Source of the DNA: Limnohabitans sp. 2KL-17
GTDB lineage: Bacteria; Pseudomonadota; Gammaproteobacteria; Burkholderiales; Burkholderiaceae_C
Direction: 5' to 3'
DNA length: 64,000 nucleotides
Assembly: GCF_003063415.1 (NCBI RefSeq)
Contig: NZ_NESK01000001.1
Coordinates: 62,001 to 126,000, forward strand
Part shown: positions 31,339 through 40,748 of the stretch, one piece after another
How positions within the stretch are numbered: position 1 is the first letter of the stretch
How the letters are laid out: every line of letters starts with the position of its first letter
Program-made: the position numbers and the translations under genes
The notes under the pieces: generated by a model
Databases searched by the model: none
What the model was told of the DNA's origin: nothing
The model's input: only the letters and a program-made list of their open reading frames with translations

Positions 31339-31572
31339 ATGACATCACCTGTTATCTGTAATGCTGATTATATTAAGGATTTTCTTAGAAGGCTTGAGAC
31401 TAACTTTTCTTTTCCTTTTCGTTGGGTTGACAAGTACACATTAGAAGGTTTGGATGTTTACGAAGCGTGGTTGGATGAACAAAAAAAGGCTGTACAAATG
31501 AAGCGTCTTATCCGTAAAAATTATTTGGAAGTAAATAACTTTACTGAAGAAGACTATGAAGATGACTTTTGA
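31339..31572 (+). CDS. Small hypothetical acidic protein
   Basis: 77 residues, ATG with only a weak ribosome site (AAAGTAAGT). Contains FRWVDKYTLEGLDVYEAWLD and a very acidic end (NNFTEEDYEDDF). It lies 27 bases after the MutS domain I-like gene on the same strand and is the last gene before the right end of the island. No family recognised; coding status is supported by position and length only. Confidence 0.5.
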   Translation: MTSPVICNADYIKDFLRRLETNFSFPFRWVDKYTLEGLDVYEAWLDEQKKAVQMKRLIRKNYLEVNNFTEEDYEDDF

Positions 31573-31754
31573 TTTGGAGTAAGCTTAAATTCCCGCACAG
31601 CGTGTAACAAACTTGCTCCTGAGTCTTTGAAAATATACACTTAAGAAAATCCTTAAGACACTTAAAAATGACACGCAAACTCACACAAAAGTTACACACA
31701 CGCTTTCAGTCAATGCAAGTGCTTGATTTTATTCAGGTTTTTTCTTGTGTTAGT
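31573..31754. other. Right end of the island, non-coding, with arm-like sites
   Basis: 182 AT-rich bases. Contains the palindrome CTTAAG-N6-CTTAAG, then ACACAAAAGTTACAC (31683-31697), nearly identical to 20054-20068, and CAAGTGCTTGATT (31716-31728), a full match to the IHF consensus. The segment 31717-31745 aligns with the left end at 20024-20049. It is interpreted as the attR arm region. Confidence 0.6.
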
Positions 31755-31770
31755 ATTGAGTGGGAGTGAC
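31755..31770 (+). repeat. attR core: right 16-bp direct repeat
   Basis: Second copy of ATTGAGTGGGAGTGAC, identical to 19997-20012. It is followed immediately by the terminator that must have belonged to guaA before the insertion. Confidence 0.92.
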
Positions 31771-31773
31771 CAG

Positions 31774-31799
31774 AAAGGCACCTTCAGGTGCCTTTTTTT
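31774..31799 (+). terminator. Displaced guaA terminator
   Basis: AAAGGCACC (31774-31782) and GGTGCCTTT (31787-31795) form a 9-bp stem with a TTCA loop, followed by T residues. It lies 3 bases beyond the right repeat; precise excision would put it directly behind the guaA stop. Confidence 0.88.
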
Positions 31800-31816
31800 G
31801 TTACATTCTGCTCGAT

Positions 31817-33834
<2,018 letters not shown>

Positions 33835-33849
33835 AACAGAACACCCGCC

Positions 33850-34761
33850 ATGGCCCATATTTATATTTTTTCTCCCTCCAGCGCGGTGCGCGACAAGGCG
33901 GCTTTTCGCCGTGGGCTCAAACGCTTGAAGTCGCAGGGTCATGAAGTTGAAGTGGATGAAGCCGCATTGACCAGTCACATGCGTTTTGCGGGCGATGACG
34001 CTGTGCGCATTGCAGCCATTGGCCGTGCGGCTGCCAGTGGCGCTGATGTGGCGCTGATCTCTCGCGGGGGCTACGGGCTCACCCGCATCCTGCCGGACTT
34101 GCCCTACAAAGCCATTGGCAAAGCCATCGATGGCGGCTTGCAGTTTGTCGGCCTGAGTGATTTCACAGCGTTTAATCAAGCGGTGTTCACCAAGACGGGC
34201 CGCATCACATGGCAAGGCCCGGCTTTGGGCGAGGATTTCGGTTCGGCTCAAGAGCCTGACGACATCATGCAAGCCTGTTTTGACGACCTGTTGCTTGAGC
34301 AAGGGGAGGGCACCGGCTGGCAATTGCCCAAGACTGAAACCGAGCGCCGCGTGCTGCTCAAGGATGCCCCGCTTTGGGGGGGCAACCTGTCGGTGCTGGT
34401 CTCCTTGCTGGGGACGCCTTATTTTCCACAAATCAAGGGCGGTGTGCTGTTCCTCGAGGATGTGGGCGAGCACCCCTACCGCGTCGAGCGCATGTTGACG
34501 CAACTGTTGCATGCCGGCGTGCTGGCTCGGCAAAAAGCCGTGTTGATGGGGCAATTCACCCATTACAAACTGGTGCCTGCCCACGACAAGGGCTTCAAGC
34601 TGGCCACGGTGGTGGATTGGCTGCGCAGCCAGATCAAGGCGCCGGTCTTGACGGGTCTGCCTTTTGGCCATGTCGAGACCAAGGTGCTGCTGCCTGTCGG
34701 CGCCAAGGTGGATCTTGTCACCGAGGGGCGTGACGCCTTGATGGTTTGGGGCCATATTTAA
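33850..34761 (+). CDS. ldcA: LD-carboxypeptidase (peptidase S66)
   Basis: 303 residues. S66 family landmarks: ISRGGYGLTRILPDL, then FVGLSDFTAFN with the nucleophilic Ser, LWGGNLSVL, the Glu-containing GGVLFLEDVGEHPYRVERML and GLPFGHVETKVLLPVGAKVD with the catalytic His. It removes the terminal D-alanine from cytoplasmic tetrapeptides during peptidoglycan recycling. No signal peptide is visible, which fits a cytoplasmic enzyme. It starts 15 bases after the tadA fusion. Confidence 0.93.
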   Translation: MAHIYIFSPSSAVRDKAAFRRGLKRLKSQGHEVEVDEAALTSHMRFAGDDAVRIAAIGRAAASGADVALISRGGYGLTRILPDLPYKAIGKAIDGGLQFVGLSDFTAFNQAVFTKTGRITWQGPALGEDFGSAQEPDDIMQACFDDLLLEQGEGTGWQLPKTETERRVLLKDAPLWGGNLSVLVSLLGTPYFPQIKGGVLFLEDVGEHPYRVERMLTQLLHAGVLARQKAVLMGQFTHYKLVPAHDKGFKLATVVDWLRSQIKAPVLTGLPFGHVETKVLLPVGAKVDLVTEGRDALMVWGHI

Positions 34762-34850
34762 AAACTGAGACTTGCCGCGGGTTTTAGGGCACATGGGGCC
34801 TGAAGGCGGCTGTTGCTGTTGAAACAAAAAAACAAACAAGGGAGACGATC

Positions 34851-37331
34851 ATGAAGTGGATCGCACGAGTTCTGCTGGCAGGCCTGACTGTTTTATTGCT
34901 TGCAGGAGGTGTGGTCAGCGTGCACCTTTTGCGCGGACTGCCCCAGCTGGATGGCGAGGTGCAACTCAAGGGCTTGTCGGCCTCGGTGCAAATCACCCGC
35001 GATGCTTCTGATGTGACCCATATCAGCGCCAGCACGGCCCCGGATGCCTGGCGAGCCTTGGGTTTCGTGCACGCCCAAGAGCGGGGCTGGCAAATGGAAT
35101 TCAACCGACGGGTGATGCGCGGCGAACTGTCCGAGATTCTGGGCGCCGCCACGCTGGACACGGACAAACTGATGCGCACCCTGGGCATTATTGGCATGGC
35201 ACAGCAGCAGCTCAAAGGCTTGTCGCCTGCCGCCCAAGCCGCTTTGCAGGCCTACAGTGAGGGCGTTCAGACCGCTTGGCAAAGTGGCTTGGTAAGGCCA
35301 TCGCCAGAGTTCACGTTGCTCTCGGCCCAAGCCGGCGGCTTGACCGGCCAAGCCTGGACACCTGAAGACAGCGTGGGCTGGGCTTTGATGATGGCCTTGG
35401 ACTTGGGGGGCAACTGGGGTCAGGAATTTGCACGTTTGTCAGCGTCCCAGGTGCTGAGCAGCGAACAGCTGTGGCAACTGCTGCCGGCTTATCCGGGTGA
35501 AAAACCCGCCACATCGGTTGATTTGCCAGCCCTCTACGCCAGCCTGGGTGTCTATTCGCCCCCTGCGGCAAAGGCCTCGGGGTTGCCCACAAACACATCC
35601 CCTTTGGCGCAATGGTCGGCAGACACTGTGCGCGACATGGGCGTTCTGGATGGCAAGGGCAGCAACAACTGGGTGGTGCCCGGTAGCCACACGGTATCGG
35701 GCAAGCCCTTGTTGGCCAATGACCCTCATTTGGCGCTGAGCTCTCCTGCGATTTGGTACTTTGCCCACCTGAAAGCCCCTGCTGGCGAATTACCCGGTGG
35801 GCAAAAGCACCCGGCACTGGACGTGATCGGTGCCACCTTGCCAGGCTTGCCTTTTGTGGTGTTGGGTCGCACATCGGGCGTGGCCTGGGGCTTCACCAAC
35901 ACAGGTCCCGATGTGCAGGATTTGTACCTGGAACAACTCGATACAGCCCAGCCTGGTCAATACCGCACGCCCGAGGGTTGGCGTGCTTTCACACAACGCA
36001 GCGAAACGATTCGCGTGAAGGGGCAAGCGGATGTCGCAATCAAGGTGCGCAGCACCCGCCACGGTCCGGTCATCAGTGATGTGCAGCCGCAGTACAAGGG
36101 GCTGATTGACACGAACCGTTACGCCGTCAGCCTGCGCTGGTCGGCGCTGACGCCGGACAACAAAACCATTGAGGCAGGCATGCAAGCCAATTGGGCCCAA
36201 AGCGTGCCGCAATTGCAGCAAGCCTTTGCCGACCACCATGCACCCATGCAAAGCGTGGTGATGGCCGACACTTCGGGTGAAGTGGCGTATCGCGCAGTGG
36301 GCAAAGTGCCCACACGTGCGCCCCAAAACGACATTCGCGGCGTTGCCCCGTCACCGGGTTGGTTGGCCCAATACGATTGGACAGGCTGGTTGCCCTACGC
36401 GCAAAACCCCGCAGTCGACGCTGCCCAGATCGAGAAAAAGGGCTGGCACGCGACCGCCAACCAGAACATCTTGCCGCCAGGCTATCCGCATTTTGTGGGA
36501 GGTGACTGGACCACGCCCGAGCGTTTTCAGCGCATCGAGCATTTGCTGGCAACTACGCCCAAGCACAGCCGTGAAAGCATGCAGGCCATCCAGAACGATG
36601 TCATGTCTTTGGGCGCCAAAGCCCTGCAGTCCAGGCTGGGCAAGGTGCAGTCACTGCACCCCTTGGCCCCGGTCGCATTGAAGTTGGTAGCCGAATTTGA
36701 CGGCCAGATGCGAACCGACAGCGCAGCGGCATTGCTTATCAATGTCTGGGCCGATGAGCTGACGCGGGGCTTGTTGGTGCCACATCTGGGGGCTGAGCGC
36801 TTTCAGGGCTTGTATGGCAAGCGCCATTTCAGGGCTGCCGTGGAGGGCATTCTTGACCGGTCCGATGCATTTTGGTGTGGCCCTGGTGCGTGCCCTGCCC
36901 AGACCTCAGCGGCACTTGACAGGGCGCTTGATCGCATCTCTGCCAGTATGGGCAGCGATGCGAAGAAGTGGCGTTGGGGCGCTTGGCATCCGGCCATCAG
37001 CAGCCACAAGCCATTCGGCAAAGTGCCTTACTTGAATGCGCTGTTCGACGTGCGCGTTGAAAGTGCCGGTGACTTGTTCACCGTCAACGTGGGCCAGTAC
37101 TGGGCCAACGAAAAGAAGACGCCTTTTGCCAATCGCCATGCGGCATCGATGCGCGCCGTCTACGACTTGGGGCAACCGGATCAGTCGGTGTTCATTTACC
37201 AGACAGGCCAGTCGGGCCATGTGCTGGATCCCCGAAGCCGCAACATGGCCAACCGCTGGGCTGAAGGCGGCTATCTGGACTTGCAACAAACGCCCCAAAC
37301 GGTGCTGCACCGCATGAGTCTGCTGCCTTGA
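34851..37331 (+). CDS. Penicillin acylase family N-terminal nucleophile hydrolase
   Basis: 826 residues with a signal peptide or N-terminal anchor (ARVLLAGLTVLLLAGGVVSV) for export. The alpha part carries ITRDASDVTHISASTAPDAW and GFVHAQERGWQMEFNRRVMR. The expected autocatalytic site precedes the beta chain at GKGSNNWVVPGSHTVSGKPL, Ser being the nucleophile, followed by LLANDPHLAL. GFTNTGPDVQDLYLEQL also matches. Family members cleave penicillins, acyl-homoserine lactones or other amides; the substrate cannot be chosen here. A GGGAGACGATC leader precedes the ATG. The stop overlaps the start of the MFS gene (TTGA). Confidence 0.9.
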   Translation: MKWIARVLLAGLTVLLLAGGVVSVHLLRGLPQLDGEVQLKGLSASVQITRDASDVTHISASTAPDAWRALGFVHAQERGWQMEFNRRVMRGELSEILGAATLDTDKLMRTLGIIGMAQQQLKGLSPAAQAALQAYSEGVQTAWQSGLVRPSPEFTLLSAQAGGLTGQAWTPEDSVGWALMMALDLGGNWGQEFARLSASQVLSSEQLWQLLPAYPGEKPATSVDLPALYASLGVYSPPAAKASGLPTNTSPLAQWSADTVRDMGVLDGKGSNNWVVPGSHTVSGKPLLANDPHLALSSPAIWYFAHLKAPAGELPGGQKHPALDVIGATLPGLPFVVLGRTSGVAWGFTNTGPDVQDLYLEQLDTAQPGQYRTPEGWRAFTQRSETIRVKGQADVAIKVRSTRHGPVISDVQPQYKGLIDTNRYAVSLRWSALTPDNKTIEAGMQANWAQSVPQLQQAFADHHAPMQSVVMADTSGEVAYRAVGKVPTRAPQNDIRGVAPSPGWLAQYDWTGWLPYAQNPAVDAAQIEKKGWHATANQNILPPGYPHFVGGDWTTPERFQRIEHLLATTPKHSRESMQAIQNDVMSLGAKALQSRLGKVQSLHPLAPVALKLVAEFDGQMRTDSAAALLINVWADELTRGLLVPHLGAERFQGLYGKRHFRAAVEGILDRSDAFWCGPGACPAQTSAALDRALDRISASMGSDAKKWRWGAWHPAISSHKPFGKVPYLNALFDVRVESAGDLFTVNVGQYWANEKKTPFANRHAASMRAVYDLGQPDQSVFIYQTGQSGHVLDPRSRNMANRWAEGGYLDLQQTPQTVLHRMSLLP

Positions 37332-38503
37332 GCCTCGTGTCCAACGCCTTAAAGCCCTGGCAAGTGATTGTGGGGGGCATCTGCGGTCTGGTGCTGACCA
37401 TCGGCTTGGCGCGTTTCGCCTTCACGCCCTTGTTGCCCCAGCTGCAGTTGCAAACAGGCCTGACCGATGCCGCCGCCGGAGGCTTGGCTGCGATCAATTA
37501 CGCGGGTTATATCTCTGGCGCATTGGCTGCAGCCTGGATTGACGATGTGCGATGGCGTCACCGGCTCTACAGCATGGGCCTGTGGTTGTCGCTTTTGTCT
37601 GTGGCCGGCATGGCCCTGTCGACCTGGATGCCCAACTGGGCGCTGTGGCGTTTTTTGGGCGGGTTGTGCGGAGCCACCGGCATGCTGCTTGGGGCAGGAC
37701 TTGTGTTGGGCTGGCTCATGCGGCAAGGTCGAAGGCCCGAGCTGGGCGTGCATTTCATCGGCCTGGGCTTGGGCATTGTGGTGTCTGCCCTCGGCGCCTG
37801 GGGGGTGTCGCAGCTGTGGACGCTGTGGTCGTCACAGTGGTTGGCCATGGCTGCCATGGGGCTGCTGTTTTTCATACCGGCATGGTTTTGGCGGCCTCCG
37901 GTGCCGCCCGTGCCACCCGCTGCATTGACACAGGACGCAAGCAAAGTGTCTCGGCGCTGGATGCTGACCATGGCGGGTAGCTACTTTGCGGCAGGCTGGG
38001 GCTTTGTGATCAGTGCCACCTTCACCGTGGCCATTGTCGAGCGCGAACCGGCTTTGGCCGGGCAGGGCGCATTGGCCTGGGCCCTGGTCGGATTGGCGGC
38101 CATGCCCGCCGTGTTTTTGTGGGACAAGGTGGCCCGGCGATTGGGTGACACGCGGGCTTTGCTGCTGGCCTTTGGCTTGCAAACGGTGTCGGTGATCTTG
38201 CCCGCTCTGTCCGGTTCTTTGGCGGCTGCACTGGGCGGTGCCCTGGGTTATGGGGCCACGTTCATTGGCATTGTGAGCTTGACGCTGGCCCTTGTTGGGC
38301 GGCGTGCACCGCACAACCCGGGCAAGGCCATGGCCCGCCTGACTTTGAGTTATGGCGCAGCGCAGGTCATCGCCCCCATCGTGGCCGGCGCCATGGCACA
38401 AGCCACTGGCACTTTCAAGGGGGCGCTTTGGCTGACGGCCGCTGTCATGCTGCTGGGCATGGCTTTGCTGGCCACTTTGCCGGACGAGGCTGAGCCTGGC
38501 TAG
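37328..38503 (+). CDS. YbfB/YjiJ-family MFS transporter
   Basis: 391 residues with about 12 hydrophobic segments. The start GGICGLVLTIGLARFAFTPL, with the LPQLQLQTGLTDAAAGGLAA loop following, is typical of the YbfB/YjiJ group. The TTG start overlaps the acylase stop; GTG 37337 is an equally reasonable start. Substrate unknown; it may export or import a product related to the acylase, since the two genes are coupled. It converges with the LysR gene, whose stop overlaps its end by 4 bases. Confidence 0.85.
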   Translation: MSLVSNALKPWQVIVGGICGLVLTIGLARFAFTPLLPQLQLQTGLTDAAAGGLAAINYAGYISGALAAAWIDDVRWRHRLYSMGLWLSLLSVAGMALSTWMPNWALWRFLGGLCGATGMLLGAGLVLGWLMRQGRRPELGVHFIGLGLGIVVSALGAWGVSQLWTLWSSQWLAMAAMGLLFFIPAWFWRPPVPPVPPAALTQDASKVSRRWMLTMAGSYFAAGWGFVISATFTVAIVEREPALAGQGALAWALVGLAAMPAVFLWDKVARRLGDTRALLLAFGLQTVSVILPALSGSLAAALGGALGYGATFIGIVSLTLALVGRRAPHNPGKAMARLTLSYGAAQVIAPIVAGAMAQATGTFKGALWLTAAVMLLGMALLATLPDEAEPG

Positions 38504-39405
38504 CCTTTACCCTTATCGATCAAACCTTGCGCCACATGCTCGCTCAAGAAGTCGTAGACCGAACGGATCAGCATGCTGGTGCGCAGCTCCCGATGCACTG
38601 TCAGCCACACCGGCAGCGCCGGCAGTGCCAGTGAGGGCAGTACGCTTGCGATGCCTGGCTCGTTGAGGGCAAGGTATTCACCCACAAACCCAACACCCAA
38701 TCCGGCTTTTACGCCCGCCCATTGGGCATTGAGGTCATCGGTGCACAGGCCATACCGCAGGTTGTGGGCTGACAGGCCCAGGGCTTCAAAGCCAGCTTCA
38801 ATCTCGGCGGTGCGGTTACCTGCAATCAGGTCATGGTGCATCAGGTCGTTGGCATGTTGCGGTGTGCCCATGCGCTGCAGATAGTCCAAGCTGGCACAGG
38901 CACGCAGCCTGACTTGGCCAATTTGCTTGGCCACCAGACTGCCTTGTTCGGGTCTGACCATGCGCAGCGCAATGTCCGCTTCACGCATCAGCAAGTTGCT
39001 AATTGAATTGCTAACGACCAACTCGACCACGACATCGGGCAAGGCCTGGCGCATTTGGACCAGGATGGGCGGCAATAAAAAGCAGGCCACGGGCTGGCTG
39101 GCAGTCAGCCTCACCTTGCCTTTTATCGCCTGGCCCGCCCCCGAAGCCAGACGCGAAACACTGGCCGCGCCTACTTGCATGGCGCTGGCAGCCTCGGCCA
39201 GGGTGATGGCCTGGCTGGTGGGTTGCAGGCCGCGCCCGGTGCGTTCAAACAAGACCATCTGAAGCTGTTGCTCCAACTCGGCAATGTGCCGTCCCAGCGT
39301 GGGTTGGCTGACGCCGGTAGCCCGCGCTGCGCCCATCAAGCTCCCTTGTTCCATGGCGGCCAAAAATGACGGGATCAAAGACCAGTTGAATTCTCTGGTA
39401 TTCAT
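38500..39405 (-). CDS. LysR-family transcriptional regulator
   Basis: 301 residues from ATG 39405 (MNTREFNWSLIPSFLAAMEQ); a start at 39444 would add 13 residues. Winged helix N-terminus: GSLMGAARATGVSQPTLGRH then LEQQLQMVLFERTGRGLQPT. The effector domain follows (RLTASQPVACFLLPPILVQM). Divergent from the nitroreductase gene, the classical arrangement for a LysR regulator and its target. The short palindrome ATTCA-TAAG-TGAAT (39400-39413) overlaps the start codon and could be an autoregulatory site. Confidence 0.9.
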   Translation of the reverse strand: MNTREFNWSLIPSFLAAMEQGSLMGAARATGVSQPTLGRHIAELEQQLQMVLFERTGRGLQPTSQAITLAEAASAMQVGAASVSRLASGAGQAIKGKVRLTASQPVACFLLPPILVQMRQALPDVVVELVVSNSISNLLMREADIALRMVRPEQGSLVAKQIGQVRLRACASLDYLQRMGTPQHANDLMHHDLIAGNRTAEIEAGFEALGLSAHNLRYGLCTDDLNAQWAGVKAGLGVGFVGEYLALNEPGIASVLPSLALPALPVWLTVHRELRTSMLIRSVYDFLSEHVAQGLIDKGKG

Positions 39406-39499
39406 AAGTGAATTTCTGTTATTTGAAAAGAAACCATTGTGCATTCACTGCTGACTTCAGACAATCGAGCGCACTCAAATCAAACTCAGGAGTAATTGA

Positions 39500-40660
39500 A
39501 TGAACAGACGACAAATTTTGCGAATTGCGGGTGGCGGCTTTATCGCTGCTGCCACTGCAAGCACATTCACAGGTTGCAGTGCCGATATGCCGCCAGAGGC
39601 CATCGCGGCTTGGCTGCCGCCTGCAGACACTTTGGACATCCGTCGCTGGGTGATCTCGCATGCGCTGTTGGCGCCGCATGCTCACAACCTGCAGTCTTGG
39701 TTGGTTGATCTGGCGACGCCCGACACCATCGTGCTGCGCATGGACATGAAGCGCCTGCTGCCCGAGACCGATCCTTTGTCGCGCCAGTTGGTGATCAGCC
39801 AAGGAACCTTCATCGAATTGCTTGACCTTGCTGCCCGTCAGCGCGGTTACCGAACCGAGGTCAAAATATTCCCTGAAGGCGAGTTCGATGACAAAACTCC
39901 CGACGCACGCCCGACTGCAAGCGTCCGTTTGGTGCTGGATGCTCAGGTCAAACCGGATCCTTTATTTGCCCAGATTTTTCGGCGCCACACCAACCGGGCT
40001 GCTTACGAAACTCGGGCACCGGATGCGGCCGCTTTGCAGGCCTTGACCGAAAGCGTAGCGGGTTTGCCAGTGACATCGGGCTGGGTGACCCTTGCTGACG
40101 ATGTGGCCATGAAACGCCATGCCCAGATCGCCATGGACGCTTGGCGCACTGAGCTCGTCACCCCCCGAACCTTGCTGGAGTCGTACAAAGTATTGCGCAT
40201 CGGTCCGAAAGAAATTGTGCAGCACCGCGATGGGGTCTCGTTGAATTCGCCCATGTTGCGCGCCATTGCCGCATTGGGTTTGTTTGATCGCACCCAGGCC
40301 TCGGCCGCAGACAGCTCGGAAATCAAAGACCAGGTGGCCCAATTCAATGCCAAGATCGCCACCACTCCCGCATATTTTTGGCTGAACACGAAGCGCAACG
40401 ACCGCACAACCCAGCTGCTGGCCGGGCGTGCCTATGTGCGGGCGCAGTTGGCTGCCACGGCCCATGGTTTGTCCATGCACCCTTTGTCGCAGGCATTGCA
40501 AGAATACACAGAGCAGGCACCGCATTACCAGGCCATCCACCAGTTGCTTGGGGCCACCGAGCCTGGTCACACGGTTCAGATGTGGACGCGGCTGGGTTAT
40601 GGACCATCGTTATCGCCATCGCCGCGCAGGGGCTTGGATGCACATTTGCCTCGAACCTGA
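39500..40660 (+). CDS. Acg-like nitroreductase family protein, predicted Tat lipoprotein
   Basis: 386 residues. N-terminus MNRRQILRIAGGGFIAAATA has a twin-arginine and a hydrophobic stretch ending in a lipobox-like FTGC, so export by Tat and lipidation at Cys are likely. The rest resembles nitroreductase-fold proteins of the Acg type: HALLAPHAHNLQSWLVDL (FMN-site like), IFRRHTNRAAYETRAPD and GRAYVRAQLAATAHGLSMHP. Members bind flavin or sequester it; the activity here is unknown. It starts 94 bases from the divergent LysR gene with CAGGAG upstream. Confidence 0.8.
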   Translation: MNRRQILRIAGGGFIAAATASTFTGCSADMPPEAIAAWLPPADTLDIRRWVISHALLAPHAHNLQSWLVDLATPDTIVLRMDMKRLLPETDPLSRQLVISQGTFIELLDLAARQRGYRTEVKIFPEGEFDDKTPDARPTASVRLVLDAQVKPDPLFAQIFRRHTNRAAYETRAPDAAALQALTESVAGLPVTSGWVTLADDVAMKRHAQIAMDAWRTELVTPRTLLESYKVLRIGPKEIVQHRDGVSLNSPMLRAIAALGLFDRTQASAADSSEIKDQVAQFNAKIATTPAYFWLNTKRNDRTTQLLAGRAYVRAQLAATAHGLSMHPLSQALQEYTEQAPHYQAIHQLLGATEPGHTVQMWTRLGYGPSLSPSPRRGLDAHLPRT

Positions 40661-40748
40661 AATGCGTGTTCCAGCCTGGGTGTGGCAACAAGCTTTGGCC
40701 TCAAAATAGCCGCTCATTACAAACGCCTTCCAAGGCGTCAGGGAGAAC

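Larger units (their letters stand above)
20013..31770 (+). mobile_element. Genomic island integrated in the guaA 3' end
   Basis: About 11.75 kb bounded by identical 16-bp repeats, with a tyrosine integrase directly inside the left end and visibly lower GC and different codon use than both flanks. Removing one repeat copy and everything between rejoins guaA to the hairpin at 31774-31799, a natural guaA terminator. Cargo: integrase, Pro-rich protein, DUF6641-like protein, HUH Rep-like protein, DUF3147-like membrane protein, second small recombinase, two unknown genes, an H-NS-like gene, type I restriction-modification, a MutS domain I-like protein and a small ORF. No conjugation genes are seen, so it would need help or another route to move between cells. 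guaA is an established integration hotspot. Confidence 0.93.

Noticed and set aside
20013-31770. A tRNA gene or CRISPR array as integration target or cargo
   Set aside because: No cloverleaf-like sequence at either junction and no regularly spaced repeats; the target is the guaA coding end.
31760-31816. The PaiB-like gene starting inside the island repeat
   Set aside because: The extra N-terminus is translated terminator sequence; ATG 31817 begins the conserved family start.
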